DNA of 34,923 nucleotides from Phycisphaerales bacterium (GCA_003170415.1 PMZJ01000005.1:1-34923); one strand, 5' to 3'; counted from the first letter of the stretch, positions 14,828 to 23,228 are shown. Numbers and translations: made by a program. The notes: a model not told the origin generated them from the sequence alone.

Positions 14828-16603
14828 TTATATAGCCCTGATTTTTCTGGAGGCGATGCCTTTTGGCTCATGGGGCTTGTAATGTGTGTGGAGCAGCTCG
14901 TGCGACTTTTTGCTGAGGGGTCTGCCGAGAAATTCCTTATACAGCCGTTGGATTTCCGGGTTGTCGTGGCTTCGGCGGATGGTTTTTTTGCGGTCGTTGC
15001 TGTAGAGCGCCTCTGCTCTTGCCTTTAGGCATTCGGTGTCGAGCGGAATAGAATTAGCGGCCGCGTAAGGTTGTCCGCCGCCACCGATACAACCGCCTGG
15101 GCAGCCCATTATTTCGATGAAGTGATACCTGTCCGGCTCTTTGCGGACGATTTCCAGCAGGTTATGGGCGTTGCCTAATCCGTTTGCCACGGCGACGCGA
15201 ATCTCTTTGCCGTCCATCGTTATGCTTCCGACCTTGATGCCGTCAAAGCCCCTGATGGAGTTCAGCTCGATATCAACTAATGTTTCGCCTGTGTATAACT
15301 CATAAGCTGTTCGCAGCGCGGCTTCCATAACGCCGCCAGTTACGCCGAATATCGTGCCTGCGCCGGAAGACATTCCCATCGGCGAATCAAATTCCTCAGG
15401 CGTAATGTTCAAAAAGTCGATACCTGCCGATTTAATCATCCATACGAGCTCTCTGGTCACTACGACTATGTCGGTTGCCTGCATACCATTGACCATCAGT
15501 TCCGGCCTCTGGGCTTCGTATTTCTTGGCGGTGCAGCACATTATCGCCACGCTGACGATATTTTTCGGGTCAACCTTTATCTGGTCTGCGAAGTGCGTCT
15601 TGATAATCGCGGACCCCATCGACATAGGCGATTTACAGGTCGAGATGTTCTCAATCAGGTCGGGATAAAACTGCTCCATATATTTCATCCACGCGCTGGA
15701 GCAGGAAGTAATCATCGGAAGCTTGCCTTTTTCCTGTACCCGTTCGAGAAATTCGCTCGCCTCTTCGAGAATAGTTAAATCGGCGGAAAATTGTGTGTCA
15801 AACACATAGTTAAATCCAAGTTTGCGAAGCGCCGCCACGGTCTGGCCTTCCATATTTTTACCCGGAGGCAGGTTGAATCCTTCGCCAATAGCTGCCCGTA
15901 CCGATGGGGCAATCTGGGCGACCTTGACTAAGGAATTATCGTTGAGTTTAGAGAACAGTTCCTGTGTATGATTTTTTTCAACAAACGAAGCGGTAGGACA
16001 GACGTTGATGCACTGGCCGCAGGCGGTGCAGACACTTTCGGCAAACGGCATATCATAAGCGGGCATAATAACGGTGTTGAATCCCCTGTTTGCCTGGCCA
16101 AGAGCGTTTACGCCCTGGATTTCGGAGCACATTCTGACGCATCTGCCGCAAAGAATACACTTGTCCGGGTCTCTTATCACGGAGGTGGAAGAAAGGTCTT
16201 TATGATAATGTTTTCGTTCGCCTGCGAAATGTCTGTGTCGGATACCCATCGCGTATGCCAGCCGCTGGAGTTCGCAGTTGCCGTCGCGTTCACAGACGTG
16301 ACAGTCCTCGGGGTGATTGTCCAGCAGCAGCTCGACGATGTCTCGCCGGGCCTGGCGGAGTTCCTTGGTATTTGTATGTATCTTCATGCCTTCGAAGAGT
16401 GGATAAGCACAGGAGGCGATATAGTTTTTCATTCCTTCGACTTCGACAATGCAGACCCTGCACGCGCCTTCGATGGAAAGCTTCGGATGGTAGCACAGTC
16501 GCGGTATGTGGTAGCCGCAACTGTCCGCCGCTTCCATAATTGTCTGGTCCAGGTCAACCCGGTACGGTTTGCCGTTGATTGTTATTGTTATTTTTTCGTC
16601 CAT
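14828..16603 (-). CDS. hydA: Catalytic subunit of [FeFe] hydrogenase (M3 type, bifurcating family), HydA
   Basis: H2-activating subunit, 591 residues. The domains in order are an N-terminal plant-type [2Fe-2S] (Cys29/37/48/51/65 region), a His-Cys3 [4Fe-4S] (HPEDCHVCERDGNC, 97-110), two [4Fe-4S] (149-159 and 192-202), the H-cluster domain and a small-subunit-like C-terminus (RSHDNPEIQRLYKEFLG). The L1 motif is TSCSSAW (299-305) in place of TSCCPxW. L2 is MCCTAKKYE (355-363), with Cys replacing Pro. L3 is EIMGCPGGCIGGGGQP. No twin-arginine signal is present, so it is cytoplasmic. Next to HydB and HydC it should couple NADH and reduced ferredoxin to H2. AAGGA precedes ATG 16603. Confidence 0.95.
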   Translation of the reverse strand: MDEKITITINGKPYRVDLDQTIMEAADSCGYHIPRLCYHPKLSIEGACRVCIVEVEGMKNYIASCAYPLFEGMKIHTNTKELRQARRDIVELLLDNHPEDCHVCERDGNCELQRLAYAMGIRHRHFAGERKHYHKDLSSTSVIRDPDKCILCGRCVRMCSEIQGVNALGQANRGFNTVIMPAYDMPFAESVCTACGQCINVCPTASFVEKNHTQELFSKLNDNSLVKVAQIAPSVRAAIGEGFNLPPGKNMEGQTVAALRKLGFNYVFDTQFSADLTILEEASEFLERVQEKGKLPMITSCSSAWMKYMEQFYPDLIENISTCKSPMSMGSAIIKTHFADQIKVDPKNIVSVAIMCCTAKKYEAQRPELMVNGMQATDIVVVTRELVWMIKSAGIDFLNITPEEFDSPMGMSSGAGTIFGVTGGVMEAALRTAYELYTGETLVDIELNSIRGFDGIKVGSITMDGKEIRVAVANGLGNAHNLLEIVRKEPDRYHFIEIMGCPGGCIGGGGQPYAAANSIPLDTECLKARAEALYSNDRKKTIRRSHDNPEIQRLYKEFLGRPLSKKSHELLHTHYKPHEPKGIASRKIRAI

Positions 16604-16615
16604 TGTCCGTTGTCC

Positions 16616-18430
16616 TTATTTTTTTATGATGGCGTTAAATTTGCATTTACTGAAACAGGCGCCGCATTTGATGCACTTATTCTGGTCGATTACATGTTTG
16701 GCCTTGGTGGTGCCGGTTATCGCGACGACGGGACAGGCCTTTTTGCAGGCGTCGCAGCCGACGCATTTGTCGGTAATTTCATAGGTGAGAAGTTTTTTGC
16801 AGACGCCCGCCCTGCATTTTTTGTCCTTTACGTGCTCTTCATATTCTTCACGGAAATTCAGTATTGTGCTGAGCACCGGGTTAGGGGCCGACTGCCCAAG
16901 CCCGCAAAGCGAAGCTTTTTTAATCATATTGCCTAAGCGTTCGAGATTTTCGATGTCGTACATTTCGCCCTTACCCTCGGCAATCTTTATGAGGATATCG
17001 AGCATTCGCTTAGTGCCTTCCCGGCAGGGTGTGCATTTGCCGCAGGACTCGTTCTGTGTAAATTCAAGAAAGTACCTGGCGATATCGACCATACAGGAAT
17101 CCTGGTCGATGACAATCATACCGCCGGAACCCATAATGGAGCCGGCCTTCGCCAGCGACTCGTAATCTACCGGCGTATCAAGGTATTTGGCGGGCAGGCA
17201 CCCCCCCGAAGGGCCGCCTGTCTGCACCGCTTTGAATTCCTTGTTGTCAGGTATTCCGCCGCCGATATCATAGATTATTTCCCGCAGAGTTGTCCCCATC
17301 GGCACTTCGATTAGGCCGGTATTAACCACCTTGCCCGCAAGCGCGAAGACCTTTGTCCCCTTGCTTCGTTCCGTGCCTATGGTGCTGAACCATTTCCCGC
17401 TGTCAAGAATAATGACGGGAATGTTGGCCCATGTTTCCACGTTGTTTATCAGAGTCGGCTTTCCGAACAGCCCCTCGACCGACGGATATGGCGGTCGCGG
17501 TCTTGGCATACCTCGGCCGCCTTCGATGGAACGGATAAGGGCGGTTTCTTCGCCGCAGACAAATGCGCCTGCGCCGAGCCGGATGTCGATATCGAAACTG
17601 AAGTCAGAACCAAGGATGTTCTTGCCGAGTAAGCCGTGCTCTCTCGCGTCGGAGATTGCTTTTTCCAGTCGGCGAACCGCCAGCGGGTATTCCGCCCGGA
17701 TATATACGATGCCCTGTTTCGCACCGATGGCGTAACCGCCGATAATCATACCTTCGAGCACGGTATGGGGGTCGCCCTCAATCGCGCTTCTGTCCATAAA
17801 TGCGCCCGGGTCGCCCTCGTCGGCGTTACAGATGACGTATTTTTCATCGCTGGTGGACCTCGGCGAGTTTGGCGAGCCGGCCCTGGCGGTAACCTGCCAC
17901 TTCACCCCGGTTGGGAACCCCGCTCCGCCCCTGCCGCGCAAGCCCGAAAGCTTGACCTCTTCTATGACCTGCTTGGGTGTCATATCTGTCAGAACTTTGG
18001 CGAGCGCCTCATAGCCCCGCAGCGAAAGGTAGTCGTCGATATTCTCGGGGTCTATTATGCCGCAGTTTCGCAGCGCGATTCGCATTTGTTTGCCGAAGAA
18101 TTTCGCGTCGCCGAATATTCTGAAGAACCGGTTGTAGAGATGGTCTTCCTGTATCGCAAGCCGGGCGAGCGGTTTGCCTTTTACTATATGCTCTTCGACT
18201 ATTTCCGGGATGTCATTGGTGGTAACATTGCCGTAAATCGTATAGCCCGGATTAATCACTACTATCGGGCCTTTGTCGCACATGCCGAGACAGCCCGAAA
18301 GATTGACGCGAACATCATTCGTAAGGTTGTGGTCTTTAAGCTGCTGCTCCAGGGCTTTGCGGATTGCAGCGTTGCTCTTTTGAATACAGCCCGTTCCATC
18401 GCATATCGTAATTATGTATTCCTTGCTCAC
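16616..18430 (-). CDS. hydB: NuoF-like flavoprotein subunit of bifurcating hydrogenase, HydB
   Basis: NAD(H)- and FMN-binding diaphorase subunit, proposed electron-bifurcation site of HydABC. 604 residues. The N-terminal thioredoxin-like [2Fe-2S] has Cys10/15 and Cys47/51. The NuoF core has FMN loop GLRGRGGAGFPTG, CNADEGDPGAFMDR and GAGAFVCGEETALI. The SLBB/4Fe-4S segment has ESCGKCTPCREG. Two C-terminal ferredoxin clusters follow (CVGCDACKKACP, CIKCGACFSKCK). I use GTG 18430 (VSKEYIIT), which has AGAGGA 7 nt upstream. The longer frame to 18463 has no SD and would overlap the preceding gene. It lies 12 bp before hydA. Confidence 0.95.
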   Translation of the reverse strand: MSKEYIITICDGTGCIQKSNAAIRKALEQQLKDHNLTNDVRVNLSGCLGMCDKGPIVVINPGYTIYGNVTTNDIPEIVEEHIVKGKPLARLAIQEDHLYNRFFRIFGDAKFFGKQMRIALRNCGIIDPENIDDYLSLRGYEALAKVLTDMTPKQVIEEVKLSGLRGRGGAGFPTGVKWQVTARAGSPNSPRSTSDEKYVICNADEGDPGAFMDRSAIEGDPHTVLEGMIIGGYAIGAKQGIVYIRAEYPLAVRRLEKAISDAREHGLLGKNILGSDFSFDIDIRLGAGAFVCGEETALIRSIEGGRGMPRPRPPYPSVEGLFGKPTLINNVETWANIPVIILDSGKWFSTIGTERSKGTKVFALAGKVVNTGLIEVPMGTTLREIIYDIGGGIPDNKEFKAVQTGGPSGGCLPAKYLDTPVDYESLAKAGSIMGSGGMIVIDQDSCMVDIARYFLEFTQNESCGKCTPCREGTKRMLDILIKIAEGKGEMYDIENLERLGNMIKKASLCGLGQSAPNPVLSTILNFREEYEEHVKDKKCRAGVCKKLLTYEITDKCVGCDACKKACPVVAITGTTKAKHVIDQNKCIKCGACFSKCKFNAIIKK

Positions 18431-18447
18431 TTTTAAGTCCTCTCTGT

Positions 18448-18807
18448 CTAATCTATAACCCACTCTTTGATGACTTCGCCTTTTTTAAGATGCTTGTCGA
18501 TTATCTGCTGTGCCTTTTCGGGATTTATCCTGCCGTAGCGCACGGGATTTTTACCGACCTCGATGACTTCGACGGTTGGTTCGAGATTGCACCTGCCTGC
18601 GCACCCCTTCTGGCTGAGATACACGTCGGTCAATCCGCCCTTTGTGACGGCGTTTTTGAAGACCTCCATAACTTCCTTGGAGCCGGCGGCGATTTCGCAG
18701 GTCGCCATCCCGACGTAAACCCGCTTGGAGGATAAATACCCTTTGCCGATGATTCTGCTTACGGCCTCCGCTCGTTTTTTCTTTATTATGTCAGTTGGTT
18801 TTGCCAC
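18448..18807 (-). CDS. Thioredoxin-like [2Fe-2S] ferredoxin-domain protein of the hydrogenase operon
   Basis: 119-residue protein of the small (2Fe-2S) ferredoxin family often found next to hydB in bifurcating-hydrogenase operons (sometimes called HydD). After a basic head, VYVGMATCEIAAGSKEVM carries Cys37, and KGCAGRCNLEP carries Cys69 and Cys73. Only three cysteines are present. Aligned to the CX4C..CX3C of HydC, the first ligand position is Gly, so cluster binding may be incomplete or need another ligand. GTG 18807 has AAGGAA 8 nt upstream and is preferred to the longer frame, which runs into the kinase gene. It likely relays electrons to HydB or is an assembly accessory. Confidence 0.82.
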   Translation of the reverse strand: MAKPTDIIKKKRAEAVSRIIGKGYLSSKRVYVGMATCEIAAGSKEVMEVFKNAVTKGGLTDVYLSQKGCAGRCNLEPTVEVIEVGKNPVRYGRINPEKAQQIIDKHLKKGEVIKEWVID

Positions 18808-18826
18808 TGTGCTAATTCCTTTCCGG

Positions 18827-20680
18827 CTACGGCCCCTTAGGGGGCGAGTCAATCTCGAATATGAACGAGTTACCCGCGTATCGCGGCTCAACCCGGATTC
18901 TGCCCCCGTGTTTTTCGATAATTTGCATTGTTATGTAAAGCCCGAGGCCCGTGCCTTTGATCTTCTTTGTCTCCGCTGTCTCAAGCCGGCTGAACTTTTT
19001 GAAGAGCCGGTCTTTCTGCTCCGCGATTATCGGGGTCGAGTCATTATAAACATCAATCTCAACTTTGCTCCCGTTAACCTTCGATTTAATGAGTATCCTG
19101 CCGTTTTCCCTGCCGTATTTTATCGCGTTGCTTATCAGGTTGTTGGCAGTAACCAGCATAAGGTCGTGGTCGGCGTTCACCCGCAGGTTTTGCTCGACCT
19201 CGTTATCAATCGTGATGTTTTTCCGCACCGCCATCGGTTTGAGAGAATCGACCGATACGTCGAAGATATCTTTTCTGAGGTCCAGCTCCGTTTTGTTTAC
19301 CACAAGGTCGCCTTTTTCGATTCTGCCGAGATTTAGGAATTTATGAACCGTAGATTCCAGATAATCCAGGTTGCGTGTAATCGAATCCAGCGCCTTTCGC
19401 TGCTTGAAATTAACCATTCCAAGAATACCGTCTCGAACCGCGTAAGCATTAATAATGGCGGAAGCGAGAATGCCCTTAAGCTCGTGCGAGACAAAGCCAA
19501 TCAGGTCGATATAGTTTTTGTTCGCGTCGGCGAGTTTCTCGTTGATAATCTTCAAGCTCTTCTCTCGTTCGTTAAGTTTTACGGCCATATCGTTGAAGGC
19601 GTCCGCCAGGTTGTCGATTTCTGCCACGCCCGTCTTTTTCTCGCCCGTGTACGTGAGGTCTCCGCTGGAAAGTTTGTGGGTTGCGTTGAGCAATTGTGTC
19701 AACGGCCTGGATATGCCGCCGGCGAGAATGAAGGACAATACTATTGCCAGCGCCGTTGCCGCCAAGACGATTGCCAGAAACGCCAGCGTAATATGCTTAG
19801 TCATCGAATCGAAAGGTTCAGCAAGCGTGCCGACATAAATGATGCCGATTATATTGCCGTTAATGTTTGTTATCGGCTCATAAGCGGTCTTGTACCAGGC
19901 GTTCACGACAAACGCCCTGTCGTCCCAGACGTTTCCTTTCTCCACTACCTCTTTATAAACCTGCGCCGAGACCCTTGTGCCGATGGCTCGCTGTCCGTTT
20001 TCATCGAGGACGTTGGTGGATACCCGTGTGTCGCCCTGGAAAATAGTTACCGTCCCGACGGGTTTGGAATGGTACTGTTCGCTGCCGAAGACCAGCAGCC
20101 GGATTTTGTCAACCAGCTCGTAGTCGCGGTTGATTATTCTTCCGCCGTAGTAAACCTTCTCTACCTTGCCGTTTTTATCGAGCACTGGCAGGGCGTATTC
20201 CTTGACCATTACCGCGTCGAGCTGTTTTTTGTCCGTTGGCAAGGCCATTGGCGTAGCCCTGATTTGAATTTGTGTGGCTTTCACCAGCAATGGGTCAATT
20301 CTGGAAAGCTCCTCATCAGACATTATCCTTGTTCCGCCGATACCAGCGCGGGAATTGGAGGCCGATTTGACAATCTCACTGCTGGTCGTCTCAATTTCGG
20401 AGGCGGCAGCGCATTTCAAATAGTGGAGGTTCATACGGACACGAAGCTCGTCAATGTTGCTGTCAAAGCTGACTAAGTTGAATGCGGTCTCTAACCTGTC
20501 AATCTCGCCCTGGTAAAAGCTTCTCGCCGCCTTGAGGTTGTCCCTGACCTTGCGCTGGGCGCGGTCCATTATGTCCGCCTTGATGACGTAATAACCGAGT
20601 ATCGCAATCAAGGCGGCCAGCACCACGATGATAATGAACATCGACAAAAGTATTTGACTTTTCAGCGGTTTCGAAAACAT
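18827..20680 (-). CDS. Membrane sensor histidine kinase with extracytoplasmic Cache-like domain
   Basis: 617 residues. TM1 is at about 9-34. A large extracytoplasmic region (35-295) is Cache-like, judging by GTVTIFQGDTRVST, WDDRAFVVNAWYKTAYEPI and GNIIGIIYVGT. TM2 is at about 296-320, then HAMP (about 320-372). The dimerisation/phosphoacceptor helix has His399 in GFVSHELKG. The HATPase_c domain (about 500-613) has N box NNLISNAIKYG and GTGLGLY. The G1 segment (VYNDSTPI) departs from DxGxG. It should sense a small extracellular ligand and phosphorylate a receiver, plausibly the REC protein near the end of the unit. AGGGA precedes ATG 20680, 3 bp after rex. Confidence 0.9.
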   Translation of the reverse strand: MFSKPLKSQILLSMFIIIVVLAALIAILGYYVIKADIMDRAQRKVRDNLKAARSFYQGEIDRLETAFNLVSFDSNIDELRVRMNLHYLKCAAASEIETTSSEIVKSASNSRAGIGGTRIMSDEELSRIDPLLVKATQIQIRATPMALPTDKKQLDAVMVKEYALPVLDKNGKVEKVYYGGRIINRDYELVDKIRLLVFGSEQYHSKPVGTVTIFQGDTRVSTNVLDENGQRAIGTRVSAQVYKEVVEKGNVWDDRAFVVNAWYKTAYEPITNINGNIIGIIYVGTLAEPFDSMTKHITLAFLAIVLAATALAIVLSFILAGGISRPLTQLLNATHKLSSGDLTYTGEKKTGVAEIDNLADAFNDMAVKLNEREKSLKIINEKLADANKNYIDLIGFVSHELKGILASAIINAYAVRDGILGMVNFKQRKALDSITRNLDYLESTVHKFLNLGRIEKGDLVVNKTELDLRKDIFDVSVDSLKPMAVRKNITIDNEVEQNLRVNADHDLMLVTANNLISNAIKYGRENGRILIKSKVNGSKVEIDVYNDSTPIIAEQKDRLFKKFSRLETAETKKIKGTGLGLYITMQIIEKHGGRIRVEPRYAGNSFIFEIDSPPKGP

Positions 20681-20683
20681 CTA

Positions 20684-21316
20684 CTATCCCTGTGCGCTTT
20701 CTCCGGCCTTTACGAAATAGATGATATTTTCAAGTTCTGTAACCAGGTTAATGTTGTTAATGACGCAATCAGCCGATTCACGAAGACAAATCGGCGCAAA
20801 ATTAAGAACCCCCTTGATTCCCGCGGACTTCATCAGCTCAAGGACTTGTTGTGCCGCGTAGTCCGGAACAGCAATAATACCAATCTTAATGTTTTTTGCC
20901 AGAATGTAATCGTGCATTTTCTCAGGCGGCAGGATGGGGATGCTTTCGTGCGTACTGTATTTGGTCGGGTCAACGTCAAAGCCGGCCGCAATGCGTATGC
21001 CGCTTTTCTCAAAGCCGGGATAGTGCAAGAGCGCCTTTCCTATGTTGCCGACTCCGACAAGGACGATTTCCTGAATTTGGTCTTTGCCGAGGATTTTATT
21101 CAGTTGGCTGAGCAAATCGTCAACCTGATAACCTCCGCGGCGGTGTCCTGCGATTCCGAAAACCGAGAAGTCCTTGCGGACCTGAGCGGCGGTTACGCTT
21201 GCGGCGTCAGCCAGATTGTCCGAAAAGACCCGGACGAAATTAAGTGCTTTCAGCCGGATAATCGCGTTCCTATACCGCGATAACCGCATTATGCAAGTTC
21301 TATTGGGTATATTCAT
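20684..21316 (-). CDS. rex: Redox-sensing transcriptional repressor Rex
   Basis: NADH/NAD+-responsive repressor, 210 residues. The N-terminal winged helix has SRYRNAIIRLKALNF and the Rex-typical VTAAQVRKDFSVFG. The FG.AG...GGYQV linker is followed by a Rossmann domain with VLVGVGNIGKALL. NAD+-bound Rex binds DNA and high NADH releases it, so genes for NADH disposal are induced under reducing conditions. That matches a bifurcating hydrogenase downstream. It is the first gene of the unit, which suggests autoregulation through the palindrome upstream at 21433-21450. GAG precedes ATG 21316. Confidence 0.94.
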   Translation of the reverse strand: MNIPNRTCIMRLSRYRNAIIRLKALNFVRVFSDNLADAASVTAAQVRKDFSVFGIAGHRRGGYQVDDLLSQLNKILGKDQIQEIVLVGVGNIGKALLHYPGFEKSGIRIAAGFDVDPTKYSTHESIPILPPEKMHDYILAKNIKIGIIAVPDYAAQQVLELMKSAGIKGVLNFAPICLRESADCVINNINLVTELENIIYFVKAGESAQG

Positions 21317-21396
21317 ATTTTCTCAAAATCCTCTATTGCCCACATTTATTCTGTTCAAACCAATAAATTTTTGCACCATATAGCCTTCCATAAAAT

Positions 21397-21425
21397 AGTA
21401 TACTTGAGATAAGCGTACATGTCAA
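21397..21425 (-). promoter_or_regulatory. Promoter of the rex-hydrogenase unit
   Basis: Minus strand: perfect -35 TTGACA (21420-21425), 17-bp spacer and TATACT (21397-21402). The predicted start is near 21390, a leader of about 74 nt before rex. It is the best promoter match in the window. No comparable promoter was seen between the genes down to hydF, where gaps are 0-45 bp. Confidence 0.75.
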
Positions 21426-21430
21426 GTATA
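21399..21430. promoter_or_regulatory. Inverted repeat across the rex promoter (operator candidate)
   Basis: TATACTTGA (21399-21407) and TCAAGTATA (21422-21430) are perfect reverse complements separated by 14 bp, centre-to-centre 23 bp, about two helical turns. The arms overlap most of the -10 and -35 elements, so a dimeric repressor bound here would block polymerase. It does not fit the Rex consensus as I know it. Confidence 0.5.
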
Positions 21431-21432
21431 TA

Positions 21433-21450
21433 TCGTGAAAAAAATCACAT
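21433..21450. promoter_or_regulatory. Rex- or CRP/FNR-type operator candidate
   Basis: TCGTGAAAAAAATCACAT: GTGA-N6-TCAC symmetry with an A-tract centre. It resembles the Rex consensus TTGTGAA-N4-TTCACAA, and also the CRP-type TGTGA-N6-TCACA. It lies 7 bp upstream of the -35 hexamer, directly in front of rex. Because Rex usually autoregulates, I favour Rex. Confidence 0.55.
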
Positions 21451-21823
21451 ATAAGTTGATTTTTAGTTTTTAAAATGAGTATCTGTCGGCTAAATTAACT
21501 CTATAACTTCATTTTTAATAAGGAGATACGGCTTTTTAACTGTATTTTGGTCTACTGGACATTTTAATCATGATTTTTTTTGCCATTTGTCTCATGGTGG
21601 TCTAATTTGCTTATGAAGGGCGGATTGTTGCCGGTTGTTAAGTATTTTTGTTTTAAGGTAGAGCGTTTGGCCGTTGTTAGAACGCAATCGTTTTTATGGT
21701 CGCAGAGTTTGGTTTGCCTGGATTATAAGTTTTGAGATAGGATTGTTCCCGGCCATATTTCTCCGTTGCGAACAATTATTGCCTGTGCTATTCTAACAGC
21801 AGAGAAACTTTTGGAGAACACAA
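21451..21823. other. A+T-rich intergenic region between divergent rex unit and membrane-protein gene
   Basis: No gene is supported on either strand. It holds the regulatory DNA of rex on the left and, at the right end, a promoter TTGCGA-17-TATTCT (21766-21794) for the membrane protein. The middle (about 21480-21720) has T-rich runs without a recognisable RNA fold. Confidence 0.5.
21766..21794 (+). promoter_or_regulatory. Predicted promoter of the membrane-protein gene
   Basis: TTGCGA (21766-21771), 17-bp spacer and TATTCT (21789-21794). It gives a leader of about 23 nt containing GGAGA before GTG 21824. Confidence 0.55.
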
Positions 21824-22735
21824 GTGGAATTGACATGGTCAATTAGATTGAGGATAGCCGCGTCGGCGGCAGTGGGTATTGTTGTATTAGGTGTTTATGC
21901 CTGGCCGATGGTTGCGCCCGCGGACCCGTTCGGCGTCGTCTCCGTTATCAACGGCACTATAAGCTCGTATGATGTACTCAAGCTGCTGGGGCTTGCGTTT
22001 GGCGCCGGGGTAGTTGCTTACTTTTTATCGTGGCCATACGGGAGTCGAATCGGCATATTGGCCGTTCCTGCTGGTTTGGCTGTCTGGGCGGTGCGCAGCG
22101 GCAATATGGGAACATTGATGCAGCTCAACACCTCTGTTGTTCGCAGACAACAGATTTACTCGACGTTTTGCTGGGAGCCATTGCTTTGGCTGGCCTTAGT
22201 GGCTGCGGGATATATAGGGGTGTTTCTTGCGTCGCAAATCGTTCACCCTGCCAAAACCGCCGAAGAAGGCAAACCACAGAAACGCAATGCCGGTGTTTTT
22301 CTCAACGTCATAGTCGCTGTTATTGGTTCTGCGGTAGTTGCGCAGTTTTTTATCGGAATGTTTGCGCGTGATTTCACGATATTGGATTCGACAGCCGGCG
22401 TTGCTGTTGCCCAGCCCGCCATCGGCCAAATTGTCTTTGCCGTGCTTATTTCCTTTGGCCTTGTTGGTTTTTTGGTCCAAATGGTACTTGGGGTTGATTA
22501 TATATGGCCGATTATAGGGGCATGTTTGGTAAATCTTGTCGCAATAAGCGCTTACGGCAAACACGATGTTCTCGATTACTTTGCTGTTCGATGGCCTGCG
22601 GTGTTCTTCTCTAATTCGGTGCTGGCGGTGTTCCCGATTCAGATAGTGGCCTTTGGCTCGCTCGGTGCAATCGCCGGATACTGGATGGCCGTCCGCTATG
22701 AATACTGGCACAAGCGCGAGGTCGAAGGCGAATAA
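21824..22735 (+). CDS. Polytopic membrane protein of unknown function
   Basis: 303 residues with about seven or eight hydrophobic segments: near 8-30, 47-68, 74-92, 117-137, 158-183, 196-226 (possibly two), 227-246 and 260-290. Between segments 4 and 5 is a basic loop (HPAKTAEEGKPQKRN). The C-terminus is charged (RYEYWHKREVEGE) and probably cytoplasmic. I see no catalytic or transport signature and do not recognise the family. The start is GTG 21824, with GGAGA 8 nt upstream. It is divergent from rex and about 300 bp ahead of csrA, so probably monocistronic. Confidence 0.8.
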   Translation: MELTWSIRLRIAASAAVGIVVLGVYAWPMVAPADPFGVVSVINGTISSYDVLKLLGLAFGAGVVAYFLSWPYGSRIGILAVPAGLAVWAVRSGNMGTLMQLNTSVVRRQQIYSTFCWEPLLWLALVAAGYIGVFLASQIVHPAKTAEEGKPQKRNAGVFLNVIVAVIGSAVVAQFFIGMFARDFTILDSTAGVAVAQPAIGQIVFAVLISFGLVGFLVQMVLGVDYIWPIIGACLVNLVAISAYGKHDVLDYFAVRWPAVFFSNSVLAVFPIQIVAFGSLGAIAGYWMAVRYEYWHKREVEGE

Positions 22736-23030
22736 AATACCCCATTTTATCCCATCATAAAGGGGGCGGCTTAACCTTTTTTCGACGTCGATTATTGAAC
22801 GTAACATCTTGCATTAGCTAATGTTAAGTGTCAATCGTCCCATAACCGGCCATTCCCTAAGTAACAAAGTTGGAATTCGTTGTTTTCAGTCCTCAAATTA
22901 GCCGAAGAACTACTTGGATTTGCGGATTGATTGCGCATTCTGGGGTGGCGATTAAAATCGTTGCCGATGAACAGTCGATTCGTTCGTCGCGTAAAATAAG
23001 TGGCGGCCCAATCTGCAAAAGGAGTTGACG
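22736..23030. other. Intergenic region upstream of csrA
   Basis: No gene seen. It contains a perfect 12-bp palindrome, CATTAGCTAATG (22812-22823), and A+T-rich stretches. I found no -35/-10 pair with good spacing, so the csrA promoter is unassigned. Confidence 0.4.
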
Positions 23031-23228
23031 ATGTTGGTGCTGAGCAGACAAAAAGATGAGTCGATAATAATAGGCGACGACGTGGAAATAACGATAGTCG
23101 ATGTCAGAGGAGACAAGGTTCGGCTTGGGATAACCGCGCCGAAGCGTATAACGGTGCATCGCAAAGAGGTGTATGAGGCGATTCAGCGGGAGAAAAAAGC
23201 GGCGGCGGAGAAGCAGAAACAGCCGTAA
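23031..23228 (+). CDS. csrA: Carbon storage regulator CsrA (RNA-binding)
   Basis: 65-residue dimeric RNA-binding protein that blocks or stabilises mRNAs at GGA motifs. [22 protein letters not shown] starts the beta-sheet. [13 protein letters not shown] residues ([20 protein letters not shown]) carry the conserved RNA-contacting Arg. The C-terminal tail is Lys/Gln-rich. ATG 23031 is preferred over the in-frame TTG two codons earlier, because family members begin MLVLSR and GGAG lies 7 nt upstream. Its own SD region contains AAGGAG, a possible autoregulatory target. No flagellar genes or fliW are adjacent. Confidence 0.95.
   Translation: MLVLSRQKDESIIIGDDVEITIVDVRGDKVRLGITAPKRITVHRKEVYEAIQREKKAAAEKQKQP

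Noticed and set aside
22736..23030. Riboswitch or small RNA upstream of csrA
   Set aside because: Only a 12-bp palindrome is visible. No conserved aptamer features, no terminator and no repeated GGA hairpins as in CsrB-type RNAs.
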